Shown in pieces: positions 35,558 to 43,917 of a stretch of 64,000 bases of DNA. The stretch's first letter is position 1, and each line of letters starts with the position of its first letter. Both the position numbers and the translations under genes were made by a program. This DNA is from Sinosporangium siamense (lineage in GTDB: Bacteria > Actinomycetota > Actinomycetes > Streptosporangiales > Streptosporangiaceae): the NCBI RefSeq assembly GCF_016863435.1, contig NZ_BOOW01000006.1, positions 248,001 to 312,000 on the forward strand, in the 5' to 3' direction. A model generated the notes under the pieces. That model did no database searches, had not been told where the DNA came from, and saw only the letters and a program-made list of their open reading frames with translations.

Positions 35558-36457
35558 TCACGAGGCGGCGGGTACAAGGTCGCCGGACTCGGCTCCGGTG
35601 ATCGTCAGGAACGCCTCCTCCAGGGACGTCTGACGCACCTCAAGGTCGCGGAACTCCGCCCCCGACATCACGAGGTCGCGGACCAGGCGGTCGGCGTCGG
35701 CGGTGAGCAGGTGAGTGCGGTCACCCTCGGCGGACGACTTGAGCAGGCCCGGCAGCGGCGGCACCGCCCGCATCGTCACACTCACCCTGCGCAGGCCCGC
35801 CATCCTGCGCACGCCGTCGAGGTCGTCGTCGGCGAGGATCCGCCCCCGCCCGAGCACCACGACACGCTTGGCGAGCGCCTCGACCTCCTCCAGGTAGTGG
35901 CTGGTGAGCAGCATCGTGCCGCCTTCGGCGTGGAACGCGCGGACGGCGTCCCACAACTCGTGCCTGGCGCCCACGTCCAGCCCGGTGGTGGGCTCGTCGA
36001 GGAAGACCAGCTTCGGCCGCCCCACGAACGCCAGCGCCACCGACAACCGCCGTCTCTGCCCGCCCGACAGACCCCCCGTCTGCCGGCGCCGCAGCGTGGC
36101 CAGCCCGAACCGCTCCAGCAACTCGCCGGTCGGCAGCGGATCAGGGAAGTGCGCCCGCACGAAGTCCACACACTCACCCACGCGCAGCGACCCCGGCAGC
36201 GCCGTCTCCTGCGGCGCCACCCCGATGTGCCTTCGTGCCATCGGGGTGCGGGGGTCCAGGCCAGACAACATCACCCGGCCGGAGTACGGCTTGCGCAGTC
36301 CGGTGAAGAGATTGATCAGCGTGCTCTTCCCGGCGCCGTTGGGGCCGAGCAGGCCGACCAGTTCGCCGGGGCCCACCTCCAGTGAGACGCGGTCGAGCGC
36401 GAGCACGTCGCCGTAGCGGCGGGTGACCTCGATCGCCTGGGCCAGGGGTGGGGACAT
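35558..36457 (-). CDS. ABC exporter ATP-binding protein (DrrA-like)
   Basis: 299 residues from ATG 36457, AAGGAG six bases before; upstream codons to 36502 are in the promoter. Walker A GPNGAGKST, SGLDPRTP, signature LSGGQRRR, Walker B LVFLDEPTTGLD and LTSHYLEEVEALA are all present. The C-terminal 80 residues (RVVVLGRGRILADDDLDGVRR) match the DrrA-type extension. It partners the permease downstream in the same operon. Confidence 0.92.
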   Translation of the reverse strand: MSPPLAQAIEVTRRYGDVLALDRVSLEVGPGELVGLLGPNGAGKSTLINLFTGLRKPYSGRVMLSGLDPRTPMARRHIGVAPQETALPGSLRVGECVDFVRAHFPDPLPTGELLERFGLATLRRRQTGGLSGGQRRRLSVALAFVGRPKLVFLDEPTTGLDVGARHELWDAVRAFHAEGGTMLLTSHYLEEVEALAKRVVVLGRGRILADDDLDGVRRMAGLRRVSVTMRAVPPLPGLLKSSAEGDRTHLLTADADRLVRDLVMSGAEFRDLEVRQTSLEEAFLTITGAESGDLVPAAS

Positions 36458-36488
36458 CGTCGGCTCCTTGTGGTTCACATCGGTGACT

Positions 36489-36505
36489 GGTTTGCATTTC
36501 AAACC
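36489..36505. promoter_or_regulatory. Operator 1 (GGTTTG-N5-CAAACC) over the exporter -10 box
   Basis: Perfect 6-5-6 inverted repeat. The minus-strand promoter has -35 TTGACA (36524-36519) and -10 TGAAAT (36501-36496) with a 17-bp spacer, so the operator covers the -10 of the exporter operon. Confidence 0.7.
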
Positions 36506-36553
36506 ACTCTGTCGAATGTGTCAACTTCTTGACCGGGTAGGAGTGGGCAAACT

Positions 36554-36570
36554 AGTTTGTATGGCAAACT
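36554..36570. promoter_or_regulatory. Operator 2 (AGTTTG-N5-CAAACT) over the membrane-protein -10 box
   Basis: Second 6-5-6 repeat of the same design, 65 bp from the first. The plus-strand promoter has -35 TTGACC (36529-36534) and -10 TAGTTT (36553-36558), spacer 18, so this operator covers its -10. One dimeric regulator could silence both divergent units, most likely the winged-helix protein encoded at 37256. Confidence 0.7.
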
Positions 36571-36629
36571 TGGCGCGTTGAGTCGTGACGGTGGCCGCAC
36601 TCGGTCGATCGGTGAAGGTGAGGCGTCCA

Positions 36630-37262
36630 GTGGACAGTCATGAGGACGGCGCCCCGGTGAGCGTCGCCGAGTCGCTCCGCCTCATCGAGCGCGAGCAGGC
36701 GCAGGCCCGGCGCAGGCTCGTGCCCAACCTCGCGCTGGTCTACATCATGTGGGGTGTGGCCTGGCTGGTCGGCTATGGATTGCTCTTTTTGAGGTTCGGG
36801 CCGGGCGGGCAGGTGCTCGTGCCGATGCCCGCCTTCCTGCCTCTGGCGACACTGGGAGTGCTCGGTGCCGCCGCCGTGGTCGCCACCGCCGTCACCGGCT
36901 GTCGCGGCAGCCGTGCGGTCGCCGGGCCGTCGAGGGTGCAGGGGGCGATGTACGGCTGGTCGTGGGCGCTGGGGTTCCTTGTGCTGATGGTGCTGGGCGC
37001 TAAGGTCACGCCGTTCATGCCCCCGGAATATGTCCAGTTGTTCTACGCCGCGGGCTCAGGAGCCGTCGTCGGCCTGCTCTACAGCGTGGGCGGGGCGGTC
37101 TTCCAGGAGCGCTATCTGTTCATGCTGGGCGTGTGGATCATCGTGACCGACGTTCTCGGTATCCTGGCGGGACCCGGATGGCACTCCTTGGTCACCGCGC
37201 TCGCGAGCGGCCTCGGGATGATTCTCTTCGGCCTCATCGCGTGGAGACGGCAGCGTTGCTGA
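36630..37262 (+). CDS. Uncharacterised multi-pass membrane protein
   Basis: 210 residues from GTG 36630, with AAGGTGAGG six bases upstream; the longer GTG 36585 has no site. The N-terminal 27 residues are charged (SVAESLRLIEREQAQARRRL); six hydrophobic segments follow. No catalytic motif is visible. It is co-transcribed with the winged-helix regulator: its stop overlaps the TTG start of that gene. In similar loci such proteins accompany small regulators of drug exporters; a sensing or anchoring role is a guess. Confidence 0.75.
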   Translation: MDSHEDGAPVSVAESLRLIEREQAQARRRLVPNLALVYIMWGVAWLVGYGLLFLRFGPGGQVLVPMPAFLPLATLGVLGAAAVVATAVTGCRGSRAVAGPSRVQGAMYGWSWALGFLVLMVLGAKVTPFMPPEYVQLFYAAGSGAVVGLLYSVGGAVFQERYLFMLGVWIIVTDVLGILAGPGWHSLVTALASGLGMILFGLIAWRRQRC

Positions 37263-37714
37263 ACAACCACAAATCCCCGCGGCAGTCCAGGGCGCGGCGG
37301 TCCCAGGAGCCTGAGGCTCAGGCGCCTCAGCCACAGGAGGCTGTGTCGTCCCAGCCTGTGCCGTCCCAAGATGTGCCTCTCGCCGAGCTTGATCCGGTCA
37401 TCCACGCCCAGGCCCGGCTTCGGGTCATGGCGGTGCTCTCGACCCTCACCGTCGGTGACAAGATCACCTTTCCCGCGCTCAAGGACATCCTCGGCATGAC
37501 CGCAGGGAACCTCTCGGTGCACCTGCGCAAGCTGGAGGACGCCGACTACATCGGCGTCACCAAGACCCATCAGGGCCGCACCCCCGTCACCTTCGTCGCC
37601 CTCACCGCGCGCGGGCGGCTCGCCTTCGACGACTACACGGCCTCGCTGCGCCTTCTCCTCGACTCCGCCACCTCCGGCGAACTCACCGCGCACCGGGATG
37701 ACAAAGGCTCCTAA
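37256..37714 (+). CDS. Winged-helix transcriptional regulator (HTH_34/MarR-like)
   Basis: 152 residues from TTG 37256 with GGAGACGG upstream; a GTG at 37241 is possible. The first 45 residues are Gln/Pro/Ser-rich. From about 46, HAQARLRVMAVLSTLTVGD, then FPALKDILGMTAGNLSVHLRKLEDADYI is the recognition helix region, and a wing (KTHQGRTPVTFVALTARGRLAF) follows. It ends its operon and is the best candidate to bind the two 17-bp operators upstream. Confidence 0.85.
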   Translation: MLNNHKSPRQSRARRSQEPEAQAPQPQEAVSSQPVPSQDVPLAELDPVIHAQARLRVMAVLSTLTVGDKITFPALKDILGMTAGNLSVHLRKLEDADYIGVTKTHQGRTPVTFVALTARGRLAFDDYTASLRLLLDSATSGELTAHRDDKGS

Positions 37715-37844
37715 ACATTTCGGGTGGGCTAAAGAAAGTAAGTCGGGTGGGAGAAAACTCGATACGGCGATTTAATGGTGGAAACCGTTATCCCCCCATA
37801 CTCCCTCGAAGTGTGACCGATCGGGTAAAACTCATGTATGTAAC

Positions 37845-37870
37845 GCAACCCTGATGGCGTCCGGTCGTTT
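37845..37870 (+). promoter_or_regulatory. ECF-sigma-like promoter of PBP-receptor gene 1
   Basis: GCAAC (37845-37849), 16 bp, CGTTT (37866-37870), 35 bases before the start codon. AAC-N16/17-CGTT is the classical ECF (SigE-type) promoter shape. The same pair precedes the other two paralogues at almost the same distance. Confidence 0.55.
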
Positions 37871-37905
37871 ACCGGACAGGGGTGGGATGCTGCATGAGGA
37901 GGGCC

Positions 37906-40563
37906 ATGGGCACATCTCCGTTACGAGATCTCGCTATACAGTTGGCCGCCCGGCCGCGGGTCTGGAGAAGAGATGTCTTCGTGCCGGCGGTCGTTTTTGT
38001 GGGGGAGGGCGCGTCCGCCGACGCAAGGGCTTTTGCGGGTACTTTGGCGGGTGAAGTCCCTTATGCGGATATTGGTCAGGTCAGTATGGATTCGTCGGCC
38101 AGCGTGCGGGACCTAGTCGAACACGCTGCCGGTGAGGTTGGGGCGCTTGGAGCTAGAGTGCCTGGTTCGCTGCTTCCGGCGCCCCGCTTCCCCCTCACCC
38201 AGATCATCCTGTGGGCACTGGACCTCGGTGAGGAGCGCACCACCGAATCCCCCCGAGCCAGAACCGCGGTCTATCGCGAAAAGCTCCGTGAATGGCGCCG
38301 CCAGCGGGTGCCGTTTCGCTCTCTCGGCGGCAGGCTTGAATATTTGGTCAGGTTCCTGAGCGGTCCCACCCTTGGCGCGGCGTTGGCCACCGTCATCCTC
38401 ACGGAATGGCTCGACACCGCAGGTCCGATCAACTTCGCCATCCTGGTGGGAACGTTTGCCGCGGCCATCGGCTTGGCGCGGCTTCTCGCCGGCTTCTGGT
38501 TCAGCGGGACGTTTCGTTATGGCTGGTTTTTCCGCCAGAGGTACAAGCCGCGGAAACGCTCCGAGGAGCTCGCCGGCTATCTCTACCGGATCGGTGAGGC
38601 GGAGCGCGACGACGTGGAGGTCGACCGGCTGCTCGTGAACGCCTTCATCGAGGACCTGCGGCTGGCGTACAGCCGCAGGATGCCGTGGCCGGGGTGGGGC
38701 CGCAGCGGCTATGCCGTACTCCACCTGGGCGACGCCGGTGAGGGGAGCGCCGGGCGGCGGTTCCTCGCGGTGCTGCACAAGGTGCTAACCGACACCGGGC
38801 TGAAGGTCCCGCTGCTTATCGTGGCCCACTCGCCCGAATGGTCGCCGGCGTTGTGCGGTGACCACCCGTCGGTGCTGCTGCCGAAGCGGGAGGCCGCCGA
38901 GGACGTCAGGCGGGCCCACGGCACATGGCGGACGCGCACCGCCCACCTGGCGCCGTGCCCCTATCTCGCCGTGGACGCCAAAGGCATTCGCGGCATCGAA
39001 CCCGCGGGGGCGCCGCCGCGCCGGCGCCGCGCCATCAGCAGGCTGCGTCCCGTGGGCTATTGGCTGATCGCGGGGGCGGCCGTACTCATCCCCTTCGCCT
39101 GGGGCGGATGGACGGTGCTGCGCCCCTGCGAACCCGGCCTCACGGCCATCGAGGGCGAATGTGTGGGCGTGAGCACCGCCACCAAGAACTTCGACCCCGC
39201 GCTGATCCCGATCCTCAACCTGATCGGCGCGGAGAACGACCGGATAGCGCTCAACACCAAGGTCTTCCGCGTGGTCTACTTCGGCCCGCTCACCCAGCGG
39301 CCGGGCAGCACCGACCCGGGCGACAAACTGATCGGCACCGCCGCAGAACTCGTCGGGGTCTATGCCAGGCAGAAGGAATACAACCAGGTCAAGGGCGACT
39401 GGAAGCTGATGGTGGAGTTCGCCAACCCCGGGCAGGACTACGCCTACGCCGACGTGGCCGCCCGCACCATCGCCGAGCGGGTGCCGCACGACCGCACGAT
39501 CGCGGCGGTCGTCGGGCTGGGCTGGAGCCGAAAGGCGGTGAAGGACGCCATCGGCATCCTCAACACGGCGCAGATACCGGGGCTCAGCACCACGGCGACG
39601 GCGGAGAACCTCTCGATGGTTGACGGTGATCCGTCCGGATATTTCTACCGGCTGCCGCCCTCCAACGCCAGGCAGGCCGTCGCCGCGGTGCACTGGCTCA
39701 GGGCGCTGCCGGTGTCCAAGGACAAGACCATGAAGGAATATCCGCGGGTGGGGATCCTGCGGTTCTCCGACGCGTTGGAGCTTTACAGCGCGGACCTGGC
39801 CGAGCAGTTCGCCAAACGTTACAAGGGCCGGGGGGAGTCTTCGATCTATGACTTCTCCGATTCCGCCGGGTTGAAGAAGACGATTCAGAAGGCCTGCGAC
39901 GACGGGGTCGAGGTGCTGTTATACCTCGGGCGCGGCGACCAGTTCCCGGCGTTGAAGGAGGGCTGGGGCAGTCACTGTTCGGGCAAGAAGGTCGTGATCC
40001 TCGCCGGTGACGACATCGCCAACGCCGTGGCGACCGAGGTGCTGGAGCACGGCGAACGGCACAGCCTCGACCTGCGTTACATCGCGCTGAGCGACCCTCG
40101 GCCGCCGAACTCCACCAAACCCATTCCGTATTACGGGACGGTGGTCCAGCGTGTGCTGAGCGAGACCGAGGTCGAGCGGGGGAGGAAGGCCAAGGAGGCC
40201 GGCCGCACACCGCCGGTCGCCCTGCCGCCGGACCACGCCGTGCTGGCGCATGACGCCACCCTCGCGGTCACCACCGCCTTCGACCGCAGTCGCAGCCGGG
40301 GGGACATCGTGGACGTGCGCGCGGGAGTTCAGGAGCGCCTGCGCGGCCTTAAGGTCGACGGCGCGAGCGGCTCCCTGGAATTCGCCTCCGACAGAAATCA
40401 GAACGAGGCCCTTAAACGCCCCCTGTGGCTCATGTCTGTTTACCCCGGTCAACCCCTGACAGCGGAATTGAGTTGCACGCCGGTGGGCGAGGAACCTGAA
40501 TGCGGCAAGCCCCTTGGCGGGGATACGGTGAAGCCGAAGGAGAAGGAGGAAGAGGACAACTAG
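37906..40563 (+). CDS. Transmembrane protein with degenerate NTPase-like cytoplasmic part and extracellular type-1 periplasmic-binding domain, copy 1
   Basis: 885 residues. ATG 37906 is chosen because MGTSPLRDLAIQLAARPRVWRRDV aligns without gaps to the GTG starts of the two paralogues. Residues 20-150 look like the start of a P-loop NTPase (VFVPAVVFVGEG) but have no GxxxxGK[ST]. Helices lie at about 155-170 and 175-199. Residues 205-380 are cytoplasmic, with RLLVNAFIEDLRLAY, a Walker-B-like VLHLGDAG and PLLIVAHSPEW. A third helix (384-404) leads outside to paired Cys (408, 419) and a LivJ/ANF-type binding fold to about 830. Looks like a receptor; its ligand is unknown. Confidence 0.75.
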   Translation: MGTSPLRDLAIQLAARPRVWRRDVFVPAVVFVGEGASADARAFAGTLAGEVPYADIGQVSMDSSASVRDLVEHAAGEVGALGARVPGSLLPAPRFPLTQIILWALDLGEERTTESPRARTAVYREKLREWRRQRVPFRSLGGRLEYLVRFLSGPTLGAALATVILTEWLDTAGPINFAILVGTFAAAIGLARLLAGFWFSGTFRYGWFFRQRYKPRKRSEELAGYLYRIGEAERDDVEVDRLLVNAFIEDLRLAYSRRMPWPGWGRSGYAVLHLGDAGEGSAGRRFLAVLHKVLTDTGLKVPLLIVAHSPEWSPALCGDHPSVLLPKREAAEDVRRAHGTWRTRTAHLAPCPYLAVDAKGIRGIEPAGAPPRRRRAISRLRPVGYWLIAGAAVLIPFAWGGWTVLRPCEPGLTAIEGECVGVSTATKNFDPALIPILNLIGAENDRIALNTKVFRVVYFGPLTQRPGSTDPGDKLIGTAAELVGVYARQKEYNQVKGDWKLMVEFANPGQDYAYADVAARTIAERVPHDRTIAAVVGLGWSRKAVKDAIGILNTAQIPGLSTTATAENLSMVDGDPSGYFYRLPPSNARQAVAAVHWLRALPVSKDKTMKEYPRVGILRFSDALELYSADLAEQFAKRYKGRGESSIYDFSDSAGLKKTIQKACDDGVEVLLYLGRGDQFPALKEGWGSHCSGKKVVILAGDDIANAVATEVLEHGERHSLDLRYIALSDPRPPNSTKPIPYYGTVVQRVLSETEVERGRKAKEAGRTPPVALPPDHAVLAHDATLAVTTAFDRSRSRGDIVDVRAGVQERLRGLKVDGASGSLEFASDRNQNEALKRPLWLMSVYPGQPLTAELSCTPVGEEPECGKPLGGDTVKPKEKEEEDN

Positions 40564-40776
40564 GCTTCGCCGTACTCGGCGGGGTTGACGGCGTCGGGGG
40601 ACGTCATGTTATAGGTGAGCGCTGTGGTGGTCGCACCGGTGTTCGTTGGTGTTGCCGCGGGGCGCGGGGTGTGCTCCGGGGATTTCGGCCCTTGGTGATT
40701 TTCGGGCTTTTAAGGCAGGCTATTAAGTTCGTATGTTCCTGTGGCTTGCCGTCGAGACCCTGACTTTTACGCTGAG

Positions 40777-40803
40777 GCAACTTTCTGTATGGAGCGTTCG
40801 TTT
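40777..40803 (+). promoter_or_regulatory. ECF-sigma-like promoter of PBP-receptor gene 2
   Basis: GCAAC (40777-40781), 17 bp, CGTTT (40799-40803), 37 bases before GTG 40841. The flanking bases ACTTTC...TTCGTTT are shared with copy 3. Confidence 0.55.
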
Positions 40804-40840
40804 ATCGGGTGGATCGAGGCAAGGTGCAACTGGGGGGATC

Positions 40841-43690
40841 GTGAGTGCTTCTTCATTACAGTCACTGGCAGTGCGGATGGTGCGGCGTCCGCGTGTCTGG
40901 AGAAGGGATGTCTTCGTCCCGATAGTCATTTTCACCGGCGATAAGCAGGGCGACGCCGAGAGTTTCGCGCGGACGGGCAAGGGCAAGGTGCCTTACGCGA
41001 AGGTGGAGTCCGCGAGGGCCGATCAGGCTGAGGTGAAATCCGCGGGAGCCGGTGAGTTCGCCGCTCTCCGAAAGTTGATCGGCGAGGTGATCGCTGAGGA
41101 TAAGGGACTCGGGAGCAAGGTGGCTGGGTCGCTACTGCCCGCACCGCGTTTTCCGCTCACCGAGATCGTCCTGTGGGCGCTGCAGCAACGTGACGACTTT
41201 GAGAAGTCGCAGAAGGTAGAAGGGAAGGCTCAGCCGGACGCGAAGCTCGACTGGGCGGACAAGATGCGGGAAAGGCGGCGGGAGCGCTCCTCGGCGTGGT
41301 CGAAGGGCGGCTCTTTCGAGTCACTGGTGCAGTCGGTGGGCGGGGGACTCGAATATCTGGTGCGTTTCCTCAGCGCCCCGGCCGTCGGTGCGGCCGTCGT
41401 GACCGTCACTCTCACCGAGTGGCTCGACACTGCGGGCCTGATCAACGTGGGGATCCTGGCCGGAGCCGTGTTGTCGGCGTTGGTCGCAGCGGGCCTGCTG
41501 GCGGGCCTCTGGTCCAGCAGCGAATTCCGCTACGGCTGGTTCGCTCGCCAGAGGTACGAACCACGTAGGCGGGGCGAGCAGCTCCACCTTTACATGCAGC
41601 GCATCGCCTACCCGGAGTCCTCTCAGGCAGAAGTGGAGCCGCTGCTCATGAACGCCCTGCTGGAGGATCTCAGGCTGGCCTACAGCAGGAGGCATCCCTG
41701 GCCGGGGTGGGGGCGAGGCGGCTATGCCGTACTCCTGCTCACCAATGCGGGGGCGAACACTGTCGGTCGGAGATTCCTCACCGTCATGCACGAGGTGCTC
41801 GCCGTCACCGGGCAGAAGGCCCCACTGCTGGTCGTGACGTCTGCCGATAGCTGGCCTGAGGAAATCTGCGGAGACGAACACCCCTCATGGACTTCGCTGG
41901 AACCTGTCGCTGAACCGTCGAAGGTATCTCCCGCCGGTGAGCCACCGGAGGCATCCCCTAAAGATAAGCGAACGGGGACATATACCAAGTGGTTGGCCAG
42001 CTCCTCCCGCGTCGCTCCGTGCCCCTATCTCGTAGTCGACATGGGGAAATGGGATAAGCACCGCGGCTTCACGGAGGAGGGGGCTCGGCGGCTTGTCGGC
42101 CGCATGCGGCCGATCGGCTACTGGCTGATCGTGGGGATGACCGTGCTTTTCCCTCTCGGGCTCGGCGGGTGGACCGTGCTGCGCCCGTGTGAGCCCGGAC
42201 TCAGTCTCGTCGAAGGCGAGTGTGTGGGAGTGAGCAACGCCACCAAGAACTTCGACCCCGCACTCGCGCCGATCCTCAATCTGATCAACAAGGAGAACGA
42301 CAGGATTCCATCGGATGCCAAGATGTTCAAGATCGTCTACTTCGGTCCGCTGACCACCCGTCCGGGGAGCCGCGCCCCCGGCACGAGGGTGGACGGCACG
42401 TTTTCCGAACTCGCCGGCGTCTATGCGAGGCAACGGAGGTACAACAACAACAAGAACAGCCGGTGGTTGTATGTGAAGTTCGCCAACTCGGGTGAGGACT
42501 TCAGGCATGCCGACGTGGCTGCTAGGGCGATCGCCGAACGTGCGGCCGAGGATCGGGCGATCGCCGCGGTGATCGGACTCGGGTGGAGCCGGACGTCGGT
42601 GCAGAGGGCGATCGCCACTCTCCACGGGGTGCAGGTGCCGATGCTCAGCACGACCGCGACGGCCAACAGGCTGGCGGTTTTCGGCCGCGAGAGATCCGGC
42701 TACTTCTATCACATGGCCGCACTTAACTCGCGGCAGGCCCTTGTCATCGCACGCTGGCTTGAGCGGGGACTGCCGGCCGCCCTCGACCGGAAGGTGAGAC
42801 CGAACCCGAAGGTCGGGATCCTCCGGTTTACGAACCCCGAGGAGATCTACAGCGTCGACTTGGCCGAGGCATTCCAGGATCGATATGCCGGCGAGTCGGA
42901 GTTCTATGACTTTCAGGACCCGACCGGTCTGAAGCGCGAGATGGACAGGGCGTGCGACGACGGCGTCGAAGTGCTTTTTTATACGGGCCGTGGGGACCAG
43001 CTGGCGGTGTTGAAGGAAGGCTGGGAGAGCTTCTGCGCCAAGAAAAAGGTGGTGCTGCTCGCCGGCGACGACATGACGAACACCGCGTTGGCCGAGGTCG
43101 CGCGCAACGAGACTGGGCACGACATAGACCTGCGCTTCATCGCGCTGAGCGATCCCGCGCCGGAGAAGAAGTCTGGGCTCCGCGGTTATGAGGGGCATGT
43201 CGTCAAGGTGCTGAACGAGGTGAAGAGCGAACTCGCCAAGAGCGTCGGCGACGACCAAAAAGGGGGCCTCGCCCCAGTGGTGCCGCCGAGCCACGCCATG
43301 CTCGCCCACGACGCCGCCTTGGCCGTCACCACCGCGGTCGACCGCATGCTGGCCGCCAGCTGGAGCGAGGCCACCGACGTTCGCGCCGGCACCCAAGAGC
43401 ATCTGCGCGGGCTGGAGGTCACCGGAGCGACCGGCGAACTCCGGTTCTCGGCGGAGCGGCGCCGGGAAGACGAGAAAAGGTCGTTGTGGCTGTATTCGAT
43501 CTTCCCCAAGCGGCCGCACAAGTTTGAAATGCGCTGCACACCGGTTGGCAACGTCGCCAACTGCACGTCCGACATGACAGAGGAGCCGATCGGCCCTAAG
43601 GACGACACCCGCGCCGGTCCCCCACCGGCCACGCCTGGCCCCAGTGCAAGCCCGAGCAATAGTGCGGCTCTGCCTTCCAGCCCTTCATGA
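40841..43690 (+). CDS. Transmembrane PBP-receptor-like protein, copy 2
   Basis: 949 residues from GTG 40841 (GGGGGG three bases upstream); paralogue of the neighbours throughout. Same order: N-terminal VFVPIVIFTGDK in place of a Walker A, helix pair after YLVRFLSAPAVGAAVVTVTLTEWLD, cytoplasmic LLMNALLEDLRLAYSRRHPWPGWGRGGYAVLLLTNAG, third helix GYWLIVGMTVLFPLGLGGW, Cys pair in RPCEPGLSLVEGECVG, extracellular binding fold from NATKNFDPA. It differs by an insertion after the Walker-B-like part (SLEPVAEPSKVSP...) and a 30-residue Pro/Ser C-terminal tail. Confidence 0.75.
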   Translation: MSASSLQSLAVRMVRRPRVWRRDVFVPIVIFTGDKQGDAESFARTGKGKVPYAKVESARADQAEVKSAGAGEFAALRKLIGEVIAEDKGLGSKVAGSLLPAPRFPLTEIVLWALQQRDDFEKSQKVEGKAQPDAKLDWADKMRERRRERSSAWSKGGSFESLVQSVGGGLEYLVRFLSAPAVGAAVVTVTLTEWLDTAGLINVGILAGAVLSALVAAGLLAGLWSSSEFRYGWFARQRYEPRRRGEQLHLYMQRIAYPESSQAEVEPLLMNALLEDLRLAYSRRHPWPGWGRGGYAVLLLTNAGANTVGRRFLTVMHEVLAVTGQKAPLLVVTSADSWPEEICGDEHPSWTSLEPVAEPSKVSPAGEPPEASPKDKRTGTYTKWLASSSRVAPCPYLVVDMGKWDKHRGFTEEGARRLVGRMRPIGYWLIVGMTVLFPLGLGGWTVLRPCEPGLSLVEGECVGVSNATKNFDPALAPILNLINKENDRIPSDAKMFKIVYFGPLTTRPGSRAPGTRVDGTFSELAGVYARQRRYNNNKNSRWLYVKFANSGEDFRHADVAARAIAERAAEDRAIAAVIGLGWSRTSVQRAIATLHGVQVPMLSTTATANRLAVFGRERSGYFYHMAALNSRQALVIARWLERGLPAALDRKVRPNPKVGILRFTNPEEIYSVDLAEAFQDRYAGESEFYDFQDPTGLKREMDRACDDGVEVLFYTGRGDQLAVLKEGWESFCAKKKVVLLAGDDMTNTALAEVARNETGHDIDLRFIALSDPAPEKKSGLRGYEGHVVKVLNEVKSELAKSVGDDQKGGLAPVVPPSHAMLAHDAALAVTTAVDRMLAASWSEATDVRAGTQEHLRGLEVTGATGELRFSAERRREDEKRSLWLYSIFPKRPHKFEMRCTPVGNVANCTSDMTEEPIGPKDDTRAGPPPATPGPSASPSNSAALPSSPS

Positions 43691-43741
43691 ACGAAGTCGT
43701 TAATCGCCCTGGCTCATGCCTGTTTGCCTGAGTCGTCCGCT

Positions 43742-43822
43742 GACGGCGGGCGAGGATCCAGAATGCGGCAAGCCGGCCGACATCATGGATCTACCGAAGT
43801 AGAAGGAGGAAAGGGATAATTT
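43742..43822 (+). pseudogene. 3' remnant of a fourth PBP-receptor gene
   Basis: This stretch after gene 2 reproduces the last 80 bases of gene 1, including GAATGCGGCAAGCC and GAAGGAGGAA with the stop region, although gene 2 itself ends differently. About 26 of the first 30 positions match gene 1 (40485-40515). It is best read as the scar of a deleted copy or of unequal crossover in the array. Confidence 0.65.
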
Positions 43823-43853
43823 GCCGTTGCCATTCTCTGTCGGTCGTGCTTGA

Positions 43854-43880
43854 GAAACTTTCGGCTTGAGGTGTTCGTTT
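43854..43880 (+). promoter_or_regulatory. ECF-sigma-like promoter of PBP-receptor gene 3
   Basis: GAAAC (43854-43858), 17 bp, CGTTT (43876-43880), 37 bases before GTG 43918, matching copies 1 and 2 in spacing and distance. Confidence 0.55.
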
Positions 43881-43917
43881 GCCGGAGGGGCCAAGGTTGG
43901 ACGCAAGAGGGGGAGAC

